64,000 nucleotides of DNA. It comes from Hormiphora californensis (Eukaryota; Ctenophora; Tentaculata; Cydippida; Pleurobrachiidae). The notes below the pieces were generated by a model, which was not told where the DNA came from, did not search any database, and was given only the letters and a program-made list of their open reading frames with translations. Within the stretch, counting starts at the first letter, position 1. Each line of letters starts with the position of its first letter. The stretch lies in the NCBI GenBank assembly GCA_020137815.1, contig CM035357.1:2934528-2998527 (forward strand). The letters are read 5' to 3'. Both the position numbers and the translations under genes were made by a program. This document shows, in pieces, positions 49,080-60,114 of the stretch.

Positions 49080-49294
49080 GCATTGTTTGTTGAGGTAGTT
49101 GCTGTAGCTAGAGTTAGTTGACTGCTGCTGAATGCTCTGTATGGCGGCGCCAGACAGTGAATGCTACTGTTTTCCCATTTCCGTCCTCCTTTCATACCCA
49201 TCTTGCCTAAAATTAAATGAAATTTTTGTTAAATTTCACAAATTTGAGTAACTTCGAGTAAATCCCCCAACAACTTAAGTGTGAGTATATCAAC
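49080..49294. promoter_or_regulatory. Divergent promoter region
   Basis: About 215 bases separate the minus-strand ATG (49077-49079) from the methyltransferase ATG (49295). It contains atggcggcgcc (YY1-like core) and no TATA box. Shared control is inferred from geometry only. Confidence 0.45.
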
Positions 49295-51985
49295 ATGGCA
49301 AGCAACCAGGATGGGGTGAATGATGTCTACGAGACCGTGTTCCCCCGATTATGGAGGAACTTGTGTGGAGATTACATTAATTTTGGATACTTTTCCGAGG
49401 AGTGTGAGTAATAAATTTCATGTTGTAGATGAGGCCTCATCACCGGGAAACTTGGTCTTATCTTCAACCCCACTTCAGGGGCGACACTGCCACTAAAATT
49501 TCAGGATGGAAGGGTCATCAGCTGCAGTTTTAATAATAAACTGTACACTTTAGTGACTCTTTGAAACAACTGCAAGGGTAATTGATCCCCATATAAATTT
49601 CCTAGGTTGGTTGGTTGGTTGGTGATACTAAGCCGACGTTCTACCAAGCTCTTGGAGCGGTGTGACGCGGTAACTCCCAAACTGATTATCCCAATCACTT
49701 GTGTGAAAGAGAACAGAATGGTGCCCATTGGCTTCGTTAGCGTCTGTCGTCAAATAAAACTAAACTAAAATTTAATCGAGCATTGACAATTTAAGGGGCA
49801 GCTGTGTCAAGCATGGTGGCTTTATATTTCTTTGTTTCGATTGCCAGTGAGTAAGCCTGTTGTTATGTTTTGTTACGATGAGTGTCAGTCGAGTGGGTAC
49901 TTCTCAAGCATGGGTCTGGGGTGGTCAGTTATTGTCGTGCTAGAAACTGACATGGGTCAGATCTAGCCAATTTAGGCAATCTCTCAAGCATTTACTGAAT
50001 GGATTGTGTGGCAAATGAATTGTGATACTTTCCTAGGTTCCAACCTGACCGAAGCAAATGAGAACTTTGTTAATTGGATAATAAAGAAAGTAGGGATCAA
50101 CGAATCAAGCAGACTTTTGGAGATTGGGTGTGGACGTGGGGCATATGCAATCAACATATCCAAGCAGACAGGTTAATAATTATACGTCATAATACCATTT
50201 AGTACAAATCAACGTTTTTACTGATTTAAACAGGAAATTATCTATACGTATTTTTAGGTTGTTCATTCGTCGGTCTAGACATTCTGCCCAGATTTATCGA
50301 GGAAGGTCAGGATTTAATGAAACAACATGGACGTGGAAGACAAGGGGAAGATTTTAATCGGTGATATGACCAAGTTGTCTGATGTTGTCGGTGGTCAAAC
50401 ATTTACACATGTCCTTACACTTGGATGTATTTTCTACATTCATGATAGTATGGACACCTTTTTGGAGCAGCTCAAGGAGTTTTGTGAGCCTGGCGCTTGG
50501 ATAGTTAACCAGGATTTTAGCCGCACAGTTTCTGTGGACAAGGTAAACACCAAACTTGCTAAATGCCATAAAGTCTTTAGTATTCTCTTATGGTTACTGC
50601 ATCAGCATGACGTCTATCTGGATCTCTAGCCCTAGCTAATATGTTATTGAGATTTGAGATTGTTTATAAACACCAATATATTTGCAGATACGACCTGTCA
50701 TGCGACACTGGAGAACAGAGGACGAAACTCTGGAAACAACGGCTTATCTCAATAAAATAATAAATTGTAAGGTTACAAAAAGCAAACAATTGTTTGTAAC
50801 AGCTTCTTCAAATTTCTGATATTATATTTTAGCCCCGTTTGAGTTCTCAGCGTGCCCCTCAGATCGGGTCGGTGCTGGATACATGACATGATACTTAAAT
50901 ATATCCTCTTAGCTGGTTACCAGTTGCAATAGGGTAAACCGGGGCAAAATGGTTAACTTTTTACTTAATCGGTTCTCACTCCCATTTAAAAAAAGATACA
51001 ATGAAAAAAATTATATAGGATTAAAGTTCATTATTTTATCTTTCAAATAAGATAAATTTCAACTATAGGGACCATCATTTACTTAACTAAATAACTAATT
51101 GAAAAATTTTGGTCGGAAAAATTGGTACCGGGGCAATTCGAGCATCACCAATAGGAGTGCTTTATTTCGTCACGTGGGAGTCACGTGAACGTCCTCACAA
51201 CACCAGAAGAAGATTCCCGCCTGGTGTTGTTAGAGGTGGGGGCAATTCGAACAATGTAATCTACACGCAATCTACACGCTGGTCGTTCTTGCTCGAATTG
51301 CCCCGGTATCACGCGTGATCACGTGGTACAAAGAACTGCACATCATTGGCCCGGGAGTTAACCAAATTGCCCCGGTGTGTTAACCAAATTGCCCATGTTC
51401 GAATTGCCCCGGTTGTTCGAATTGCCCCGGTAATCTTAATTTACCAGAATTTGGAATGAAAACGTGCGAATATTTAAATAATTTTTATACCATCTGAAAG
51501 CTGATATTATTAGCTTTCAGCTGGTTTTTTCAAATCGGAAATTGACCAACTTAAACCGGATCTAGAGCCTATTTAGTGGTAACGGGCAGGCTCGAACGAG
51601 CAGTTTTCTTCTGGAGATAGGATGACGTCATTATGATAGCTTAACTAGGTGAGAGACGGGCAGTACTATGTTCGAATTGCCCCGGTTGTTCGAATTGCCC
51701 CGGTTTACCCTACTACAATAACGACAACAACGATTTTGCAAAGCGGTCAATGGAAACAATTTTTAGTACAGGGAGCAAGCTCGTTGAGAGTGGGGAGCTG
51801 CCTAAAGACGCCTTCACGTTTCAAATTTTGAAAGGTAAATAAAATGAATTTTGTCGTCTTCATGGTAACGGGTTAATGTGTAACAGAGCAACCTTTTTGT
51901 AAGTTAGTCCCTAACAACTCTATTTTCAGATGCGATGGAAGCTGGGGAGATTCTTTACAACACGTTTATATTTAGAAGGTCTTGA
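49295..51985 (+). CDS. Class I SAM-dependent methyltransferase, disrupted by a MITE
   Basis: Exons: 49295-49403, 50037-50171, 50258-50542, 50688-50771, then 50924-50929 + 51711-51834 as one exon split by a MITE, and 51930-51985. The intact design is 265 codons. Motif I is LLEIGCGRGAYA, followed by VGLDILPRFIEE (acidic residue for SAM ribose) and IGDMTKL; the fold resembles small-molecule methyltransferases of the coclaurine/sarcosine type, substrate unknown. Exon 3 needs one base skipped in GGACGTGG (about 50331) to pass from DLMKQHG to VEDKGKILIGDM. The MITE at 50932-51710 sits between codons CAA and TAC, next to an acceptor (TTACCAG). An acceptor in the MITE (GGGCAG, to 51660) could rescue splicing from an alternative donor in exon 4. 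It is probably a non-functional or altered allele. Confidence 0.75.
50932..51710. mobile_element. MITE, GGGTAAACCGGGGCAA ends (copy B)
   Basis: Inverted copy of 4343-5120, 779 bp, flanked by TA (50930-50931 and 51711-51712). It is inserted inside coding exon 5 of the methyltransferase. Closing the element with one TA restores the open frame exactly. Confidence 0.92.
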
Positions 51986-52657
51986 TCCGGTCAGCAACAT
52001 TGTATCGTTGATCAAATCCATTCCAAAGTCTGCAACATTCATCACATCTGTTCAAAAGAGATATTTGAAGATTTTTACCGTACTTCTATAATTATGCTTC
52101 AACGCTTTTTATTTAAACATTTGTGGACACATTTTTTTTGTAAATGGATCAAATTTCTGAACAATCGTATTATTTATTTGTACAGTCTTTAAAGTCCCCG
52201 GTCCCCCGAATATTATCTTTGAGTCATGGTTCTGGCTCGGCCGCGTAGCCGGAGAGCACGGAGAGTTAAACTTAAAGAATAGGAGAGAGAAAGAAAAATT
52301 GAGGAAAATCATCTTCGTAGCTGTTTATGTAACTGATCATTGTAAGCTGACTTTCAAAGTCACTTTTTGTGTAGCGAGCAATCCCTCATTTTTGCTCTGC
52401 CTCGCTCCCTAGAGCAAATGAAGCTCTTGTATCTCCTTTTATTTATAGATTTTCAAATCGTACGGTGGGGGGGGGGGGGGGGGAGATCAAGATTTAACTG
52501 CGTGACACTCATGCCAGTTAGGGTGGGTGGGTGTACGAGGGGTCCGGCAGTTAAGTTATAATTTTAATCCACGTGCAGTCACCAATCTACCAATAGCTTC
52601 CGTTAAGATCAGATCTCTTTAAATTATACTGTCTACTGTGTTGATGAGGGTCAGCTG
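51986..52657. other. 3' flank; long G run
   Basis: No gene seen. A run of about 17 G lies at 52466-52483. The sequence tactgtctactgtgttgatg at 52627-52646 begins the segment that is duplicated at 57380-57443. Confidence 0.5.
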
Positions 52658-54205
52658 GGCAATTTCTGATTTGCCGCATACGGCGTCTAGACGGCGTCGC
52701 AACGCCGTCTAGACGGCGTCTAGACGGTATACCGTCTGGACGGGTTTCGGTGAAATCAGCTAAAAACGGTACCGAAATTGCTTGAGACGGGTTATAGACG
52801 GTATCAGACAGTCTCTAGACGGGTTATAGACGGTATCAGACGGTGTTGCGACGGTATCAGACGGTCTCTAGACGGTGTCTAGACGGTACCGTCCCGGCGT
52901 CTGGACGGCGTCTGGACGGTGTCTAGACGGTATCCGTCCGAAGTTGAGACGGGCACGTCTGAAAATTGTACCAGACGTTGAGACGGACTTTTAGAACTCC
53001 GTCTGTATTTCAGACGGAGTTTTAAAAGTACGTCTCAACGCAGTCTTAAGGAAAATCGATGAAAGTACCGTCTAGACAACGTCTCAACTGAAACCGGTCA
53101 ACATACCGTCTAAACAACGTCTAGACAACGTCTAAACAGAATCTCGCGATTCAGTTTCAAATACCGTCTAGACAACTTCTCCAGCAATTTCGATAAGAAT
53201 ACCGTCTAAACAACGTCTAGACAACGTCTCAAATAATGATGTCTAGACTCGACCGTTTTCGAAGACCATTCTGGATTACCCTTGCCAGTTTTGCCTTGTT
53301 CGACCCTCCCTCCCCGCAACAAGCCAGTTGGAATTAGTGGTAGATGTGTGCCTATTGAATGAAAATTACACATGTGTTTAACCAGCACAGTCGTACCGCG
53401 ATGCTCGGGGACGGGAAAGGGGTTATCCTCCCGGTAATTTTCGTACCCAACTTCAAATAAATCGAGGTCCAACTGTACATCATTTTCATTATCAAAAAGG
53501 CACACATTCACTCTTACATCCAGCTATCGCGTTGTAATACAACTGTGAGATACTGTCTATGGCTGATACTATCAGTGATAGATAGTGTCGGTTATGAGAC
53601 GTTGTTTAGACGGTATCTGTATCGGATTCGCTTAAGACGTTGTCTAGACGTTGTTTAGACGGTATTCGTATCGAAATTGCTGGAGAAGTTGTCTAGACGG
53701 TATTTGAAACTGAATCGCGAGATTCTGTTTAGACGTTGTCTAGACGTTGTTTAGACGGTATGTTGACCGGTTTCAGTTGAGACGTTGTCTAGACGGTACT
53801 TTCATCGATTTTCCTTTAGACTGCGTTGAGACGTACTTTTAAAACTCCGTCTTAAATACAGACGGAGTTCTAAAAGTCCGTCTCAACGTCTGGTACAATT
53901 TTCAGACGTGCCGTCTCAACTTCGGACGGATACCGTCTAGACACCGTCCAGACGCCGTCCAGACGCCGGGACGGTACCGTCTAGACACCGTCTAGAGACC
54001 GTCTGATACCGTCGCAACACCGTCTGATACCGTCTATAACCCGTCTAGAGACCGTCTGATACCGTCTATAACCCGTCTCAAGCAATTTCGGTACCGTTTT
54101 TAGCTGATTTCACCGAAACCCGTCCAGACGGTATACCGTCTAGACGCCGTCTAGACGGCGTTGCGACGCCGTCTAGACGCCGTATGCGGCAAATCAGAAA
54201 TTGCC
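52658..54205. mobile_element. 1.55-kb foldback (Mutator-like) element with 9-bp target duplication
   Basis: The ends are GGCAATTTCTGATTTGCCGC and its complement, with inverted arms of about 600 bp full of tctagacggtatc-type repeats. Both sides carry GGTCAGCTG (52649-52657 and 54206-54214). A 9-bp duplication with long TIRs is characteristic of Mutator-like elements. The spacer holds a pogo-like MITE (53388-53475) and no transposase. Confidence 0.92.
53388..53475. mobile_element. Short pogo-like MITE in the foldback spacer
   Basis: The ends are CAGTCGTACCGCGATG and CGAGGTCCAACTG, internally decayed. It is nested in the spacer of 52658-54205. Confidence 0.6.
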
Positions 54206-54244
54206 GGTCAGCTGAGTGCCAAGATCATCTTTAAATTCATTATC

Positions 54245-54248
<4 letters not shown>

Positions 54249-54289
<41 letters not shown>
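54249..54289. repeat. (GT)n microsatellite
   Basis: About 20 GT units lie directly after the segment duplicated from or to 57411-57443. Confidence 0.95.
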
Positions 54290-54290
<1 letters not shown>

Positions 54291-54591
54291 CTCTAGGTTA
54301 TAGCGTACCAAACTCTGCCGCACGACAGAACGGTGTTGCAACCTGTCATAAAGTCTGTGGTCTGTATCATGTATGAAAGAAAATAGCTAAAATATCACGC
54401 TCCTGTCAGGCCAATGCTCTGACCACAGTTCTCGCGCGCTCCGATTTGAGAGAAATGAGAATAGGGTCAGGCCAATGCTCTGACAGTCACGCTCAAAATT
54501 ACACCAAAATCAAACAAAATTTCTCTGACATTCTAACTGTTTGTGGTCTGTATTGGGGCACTCTCACGCAAGCTTTTTGTCCTGTCAGCTT

Positions 54592-54700
54592 CTGAGTCTG
54601 GAACAAGGTAACGTTTTGCCTTTGAGAGAGTCTTTAGTTTGGTTTAGTCTGGATCAAGGTAATGTTTTGCCTTGGAGAGTGTCTTGAGTTTGGGTCTGGA
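54592..54700 (+). repeat. Two tandem ~55-bp repeats
   Basis: The sequence gtctggaacaaggtaacgtt followed by ttgcctttgagag is repeated as gtctggatcaaggtaatgtt with similar continuation. No gene recognised around it (54290-55334). Confidence 0.75.
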
Positions 54701-55334
54701 ATCCCGATGTATACCGATTACCGTGTTTTGAATAGTCAATTATATTCACAATATAAACTTTACACAATTTGTGAACAGACAATACGGACAGGTGAACTTA
54801 CAGAATTTTGATGCATGATTGGTACCATGATGTTGTTGATGATGAGATGAGAGGTGTATCCATTTCCAGTGCATGGAGATGAAGATAAACAAAAACGATT
54901 AAACACAGATAAGGGGTAGGACTGAATGTAGCACCAATATACTGTAAAATGTTCTAGAATACTATGTGGATGGGACAGATAAGAACATTTGTTAATTGTT
55001 ACACGCGATAAGCGACTTAGTGCACCAAAACACAAGGATTGTCTCTGTAGTGCGGTGTTTAGCAATGTCCGCTATATTGGGAGAGTTGGGTGGGGGAGGG
55101 CGGGTGGGGGAACTGCAACGTAACGAACGAGTAATCCCCGATCTACTGTGTACAGGACCTTTTCAGTTAGACATTATTTGCGTGACCGATTGACCTATCC
55201 ATCCTTGGTAACCCCTCACTCAACAAATACATCCTGTATATTTGGTATGGAAATATGGAACAGACTACAGAGGGACGCAGGGGACTGCAGCACATTCCAA
55301 AAGGTATAAACTAATCCCTTTTATTATTATACGG

Positions 55335-56070
55335 ACCGATGCGCATGCTACACCACATAGCTTTGCGTTTGAGAGACACAGAGAAGAGAGAGAGAGATAT
55401 GGAGAGATCTTTTTATCGATAGACTTAAAATATCAATACACACACACACACATACAGATAGAAAAATACTATGCGTGACCGATGCCCATGCTACACCACA
55501 TAGCTTTGCGTTTGAGAGACACAGAGAAGAGAGAGAGATAGGGAGAGAGATAGACTTAAAATATCAATACACACACACACATACAGATAGAAAAATACTA
55601 TGCGTGACTTGCTTTAACAACACTATCAGCATTAGCTTATCCCCTCGAGTGAGAAACATATAGGATAATGGAGAGATCAATAACGTAGGAGTTTAACCCA
55701 AGGAGTGTTGACCGATGCGCATGCTACACCACATAGCTTTGCGTTTGAGAGACACAGAGAAGAGAGAGAGATATGGAGAGAGATAGACTTAAAATATCAA
55801 TACACACACACACATACAGATAGAAAAATACTATGCGTGACCGATGCGCATGCTACACCACATAGCTTTGCGTTTGAGAGACACAGAGAAGAGAGAGAGA
55901 TAGGGAGAGAGATAGACTTAAAATATCAATACACACACACACACATACAGATAGAAAAATACTATGCGTGACTTGCTTTAACAACACTATCAGCATTAGC
56001 TTATCCCCTCGAGTGAGAAACATATAGGATAATGGAGAGATCAATAACGTAGGAGTTTAACCCAAGGAGT
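55335..56070 (+). repeat. Higher-order tandem repeat (131 + 131 + ~100 bp, twice)
   Basis: Unit a (about 131 bp, from gaccgatgcgcatgctacac) occurs twice, then unit b (about 100 bp, from ttgctttaacaacactatca to aaggagtgtt), and the whole series is repeated. The only variation seen is in the lengths of (GA) and (CA) runs and single bases. Confidence 0.9.
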
Positions 56071-56436
56071 GTTCTCAAAGCGCAGACAGTTAGACATAGT
56101 TACTATTAGTTAGACACTGTTTTGTTTGACACTGTAAAGAAATGAAATGAATTGTTTTCTGTTTTCCATTTTACTGCTGGCCAAGCTCCATGAAACAGAA
56201 GCCTATTTTTATTTAGCCACATCATTGTACCTATTATAGCCACGTCCGTACACTCACAGACTGATAAAATCGCCAGACTTTGATTGCCCCGACGGCACTG
56301 TTAGGAATGGCCGTTACTAACAAAACCCTTGCTAGTGCTTTTTGTTAGTGACGTCACTAACAAAAATTTTGTTAGTGTTTTCACTAACAAATTTCACTAA
56401 CAAAAATGTTGTTTGTTCAGTTAAGAAAAACACAAA

Positions 56437-56491
56437 ATGAGGGTTTTTCTGTTTTCTGTTTTATTGCTGGCCACGTGTCCTGCTGCAGAAG
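56437..56491 (+). CDS. Signal-peptide exon, rest of gene not found
   Basis: ATG begins a hydrophobic leader (MRVFLFSVLLLATCPAAE) that ends at a strong donor AAG|GTAAGT, phase 1. A diverged copy at about 56153-56209 (MNCFLFSILLLAKL) has no donor. A MITE follows at 56551. It could be the first exon of another secreted protein in this cluster. Confidence 0.4.
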
Positions 56492-56550
56492 GTAAGTCAG
56501 CACTTGTTTTGTTCAAACAGGTTCGAGCTAGCCAGCACCCACACATAGTA

Positions 56551-57274
56551 GGGTAGAAAGGGGTAAAATGGCACACGGGGTAAAATGGCACATGTATGGG
56601 GTAAAATGGTCCTAGTTATTACATGTAGTCACGTGACTTTTTCTCCAGCGGAGACCTGCTCGTTCTGTTCCGAATTTTTGCTTTAAAACTGCTGTAATTT
56701 CTGTTTGAGTTGGCCGATTTTAATTTTGCAAAAACTGCCAGTTAGGGTTTTTATCCTTCTAAAACTTGGTATAAAAATTTTTCAAAAAACCCACTATTAA
56801 GTTGATTAAATTGTCAAATTAGTCAAACTGGGGTAAAATGGTTCACCCTCGCTGGGGTAAAATGGTTCACCCTGGGACCAATGAAATCGAGCCTCCAATA
56901 CCACGTGATACCAACTGGGGTAAAATGGTCCAGCACACTGGGGTAAAATGGTCCAGCAGAACAGAAATTACTGAAGATAACATGGACCATTTTACCCCAG
57001 TGCTCTAACAACACCAGGCACGTGATAAAAATCGAGCAATGCTATTGGCTGGACCATTTTACCCCAGTGCAAAATTTCCAAAAAAAGCCCTACCAAACTT
57101 TTTGAATTGATTAATTAAGCTATTAAATAAAACTTTCAGATTTTAAAATTTAGCTCGTCTGAAAGGAAAACGTTTCATTGGATAGCCTATATAATTTTTT
57201 TCTTCTTGCTGTATAAATTGAGTATTTTAGAACCTAAAACGTTAGAAAGTGTGCCATTTTACCCCTTTCTACCC
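56551..57274. mobile_element. MITE, TA-flanked, GGGTAGAAAGGGGTAAAATG ends
   Basis: 724 bp with exact 26-bp TIRs, starting GGGTAGAAAGGGGTAAAATG. TA flanks both ends (56549-56550 and 57275-57276). The motif ggggtaaaatggtcca recurs many times in the left half and its complement in the right half. This architecture parallels the GGGTAAACC family at 4343 and 50932, but the sequence differs. No ORF. Confidence 0.9.
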
Positions 57275-57307
57275 TACTTTTGCCACGGCTTACAATATCA
57301 AGATCTA

Positions 57308-57481
57308 TCTGCATATTATATTGTGTTATCGTGTTAGACATTTACAATTATTCAATTAAATCGGGTTGTCCGCTAATTCTACTGTCTACTGTGTTGATGA
57401 GGGTCAGCTGAGTGCCAAGATCATCTTTAAATTCATTATCTGCATATTATACTGTGTTATCGTGTTTGACATTTACAATTC
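57308..57481 (+). repeat. Local duplication and empty target site
   Basis: The sequence ctgcatattatattgtgtta and its continuation occur at 57308 and again at 57440 with small changes. Between them, tactgtctactgtgttgatg ... GGTCAGCTG ... atctgc (57380-57443) equals the sequence flanking the foldback element at 52658-54205, without the element. Confidence 0.9.
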
Positions 57482-57504
57482 TAATCACCCTACTTCAACA
57501 AGAT

Positions 57505-58240
57505 ATGTTATCAATGTGTATGTTGCTGGCAGTCTTGCTAGCTACAGGATCCTGTCTAAGTGGAACCGAGGAAACACAGGAAGAAAAGGAAGCGCAACTG
57601 ACACTCACCAACCCGACCCAACTGAGTGTCAAGAACCCGTATTCTAATGGCGCAAATAAGGCAATCGACGGTAGGACAAATACGTACTACACTTCTTTAA
57701 GTTCGGGCGATCCAGTCTGGGAGGAGCAATGGATCCAATTTGATCTGGAGACACCATCAATTGTTACAAGAGTGGTCATAGTTGACAGGTGAGATATTTT
57801 AGTCGCTTGTTCATCAGTCCCACTTTTTTGCTCTTCTCAAATGACAAATAATACTATGTAATTAATTTGTCTTATCAATCAAAGAAATACACGGTAATTC
57901 AGTACTGAATTCAAAACAAATTTGTCTTATTTCAGGCTGGCAACTTCAATCAAGGCACCCCAGAGAATCCTCGGTACACAAGTGCAGATCAGTGACCAAA
58001 GCAGCTCCATACCCAATAGCGCAACAGACTGGATCACATGTGGTGTTATAAACGCTATAAACACCTATTCGACAACCAGTATAGAAGTGGTGGACCACAC
58101 GTACACCATCACATGTCCCCATCTGATAATAGCCCGGAAACTGAGACTCTATGACGACGAGAAAGTAGTCCTAGAATACAAACAAGAATACCACGTCATC
58201 ATGCTGATCAGTGAAGTCACTGTGTTCGGGTATCAGTTGG
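57505..58240 (+). CDS. Secreted discoidin/fucolectin-like domain protein, partial
   Basis: Exons 57505-57788 and 57936-58240 join in phase 2 and end in phase 1 at a GTAATT donor, so at least one more exon is missing. The signal peptide is MLSMCMLLAVLLATGSC. The domain resembles F5/8-type C or fucolectin (tachylectin-4/pentraxin-1) folds: NPYSNGANKAIDG, TNTYYTS, WIQFDLETPSIVTRVVIVDR, then ARKLRLYDDEKVV and SEVTVFGYQL at the end. Such domains bind sugars or lipids outside the cell. The ATG chosen gives the cleanest leader; the frame is open further upstream. No further exon was found before the hairpin element at 58390. Confidence 0.75.
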
Positions 58241-58389
58241 GTAATTATTGTTTGTTTGTTTGTTTGTTACGCTTGATCGTTCCCACGCTGTTTAAAACAC
58301 TAGTTGCTGTATTCTTTGTACTTCCCGTCCCACAATGAAGGGGGTCTGAGTTCTCTTCTTTTTGATATATCATAGCACGATATGGCAGC

Positions 58390-58625
58390 GGATTACGGGG
58401 GCCCGGATGAGACGCCCGTACCAGTCGCCCGTACCAGTCGCCCGTACATTTGCTTTGCGCATTACGTTTCACCACACTTTCACCACAACGAAACACATGC
58501 ACGTGACGCGCATGTACCTTATTTGTGGTGAAAGTGCGATGAAACGTAATGCGCAAAGCAAATGTACGGGCGACTGGTACGGGCGATCTATACGGGCGAT
58601 CTATTCGAGCCCCCGTAATCCCCCG
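58390..58625. mobile_element. ~235-bp hairpin element
   Basis: Arms include ggattacgggggc and its complement, cgcccgtaccagtcgcccgt and its complement, and atttgctttgcgcattacgt and its complement, around a loop with tgcacgtgacgcgcatg. Shadow ORFs on both strands reflect the palindrome. Confidence 0.8.
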
Positions 58626-59059
58626 TGTAAACGGCACCACCAAATTTCAGAATTTAGGATGTACGAAATTACACAACCCTAGTCTCGCTAAAGTTGTTGA
58701 GTAACTCAACAACTTAACAGACAATAGGGTTGAACTTCATCAACTATAAAACTACCTCTCCCCCTCAAATTTTGAAAAATGGACTTAAAGGTGCATGTCT
58801 TATACGGTGTAAAAAAGTAAAAATTTCAACTTCAACTTCTAAAATCTAAACTAAGATATCAGATATGAAATTCTTTTCCACCAATCCATCTCCATCTATC
58901 CGCCTAATTACCGTCTCCAACATACCTCACTCCACATCCCCCTCCGACCCTACCAGATACCCTAAGACCCTCCCAGATATCCCTTAGACCATGCTAGATA
59001 CCCCTCAAACCACATTACTATTATAGTACTTGGTCATCATCTGATCTAGAATCTAGATA
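58626..59059. other. No gene seen
   Basis: AT-rich spacer between two elements. Repeated agatacccta/cagatatccc phrases lie at 58950-59000. No exon supported. Confidence 0.4.
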
Positions 59060-59942
59060 CAGTCGGACCCCGATTTAGTGGCATCCTCGGGGGAAAAAAA
59101 TCCTGCCACTAAATCGGGGTGCCACTAAATCGGGGAGATCCATATTTGGCCCATAAAAACCTATTTTATGCCCAAAATGCTATACTAAGACTAAAAACAC
59201 CTCTAACTGTTATATGCAATATTCATGTATTGATGACATGATAATTTCTGATTAGAAATAGAAAACTTTAAAACAATTTTTTCAAAAAAAATGTGAAAAA
59301 TTTTCTAAGTTATACCAGCCCGTCCGATTTGTGTTTCGAATCGGTGCAGCTTACTGGATGTCCTGTCTAATTAGCAGGTTCGAAACGAACCGATACGTGA
59401 TACCATGCCGAATCGGGGCACCCTAAGCGGGTGAGGAAGTATCAAAATTTCAAAATAACTTTTTCTCTCAAAATTTATGGGGAGCACCGATCAAAGCATT
59501 GACAATCGTACTGTAAAATTTTGCAAAAAAAGTTTTAGAATTTTTTTAAAAGTATACCAGCCACGTCCGAATCGTGTTTCGAATCGGTGCATCTTATCGC
59601 ATGTCCTGCTGCTAATTAGACGGTTCGGAACGTGATCCCCATCGAATCGAAATATTGACTCTTGGTGACCTTGTGATTCAATGGCCCCATGGGGATCACG
59701 TATCGGTTCACGTATCGAACCGGATCACGTATCGAACCGTCTAATTAGCAGCAGGATATGCGATAAGATTCACTGATTCGAAACACGATTTGGACGTGGC
59801 TGGTATTCCTTTGAAAAATTTTCAAAAAAATTTCACAAAAAAAATTTCACAAAAAAAATTCAAAAAATTTTTGGGGGAAAAAAATCGTGCCACTAAATCG
59901 GGGTGCCACTAAATCGGGGGCCACTAAATCGGGGTCCGACTG
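59060..59942. mobile_element. Complete 883-bp pogo-like MITE
   Basis: TIRs CAGTCGGACCCCGATTTAGT and complement, with TA on each side (59058-59059 and 59943-59944). Near each end the motif ccactaaatcgggg is iterated. Internal hairpins (gatccccat...atggggatcac) occur. It is the reference for truncated copies at 5568 and 20170. No transposase. Confidence 0.9.
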
Positions 59943-60114
59943 TAATATGTAATCGTCATAACCACGAAAACGTTTCGTAACGAAAAAAATGGAAGATTTT
60001 TACACTTTCAAAGAGTTTTTCACATATAGAATATATCTTGCATGAGTAATTCTACACACGGTTCCTTAACACACTACTTCGCTATAATATGGTATTCTGA
60101 TTATTGAGCTGTAT

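Noticed and set aside
58245-58682. Overlapping open frames of 106-138 codons on both strands
   Set aside because: They arise from the palindromic element at 58390-58625 and mirror each other.
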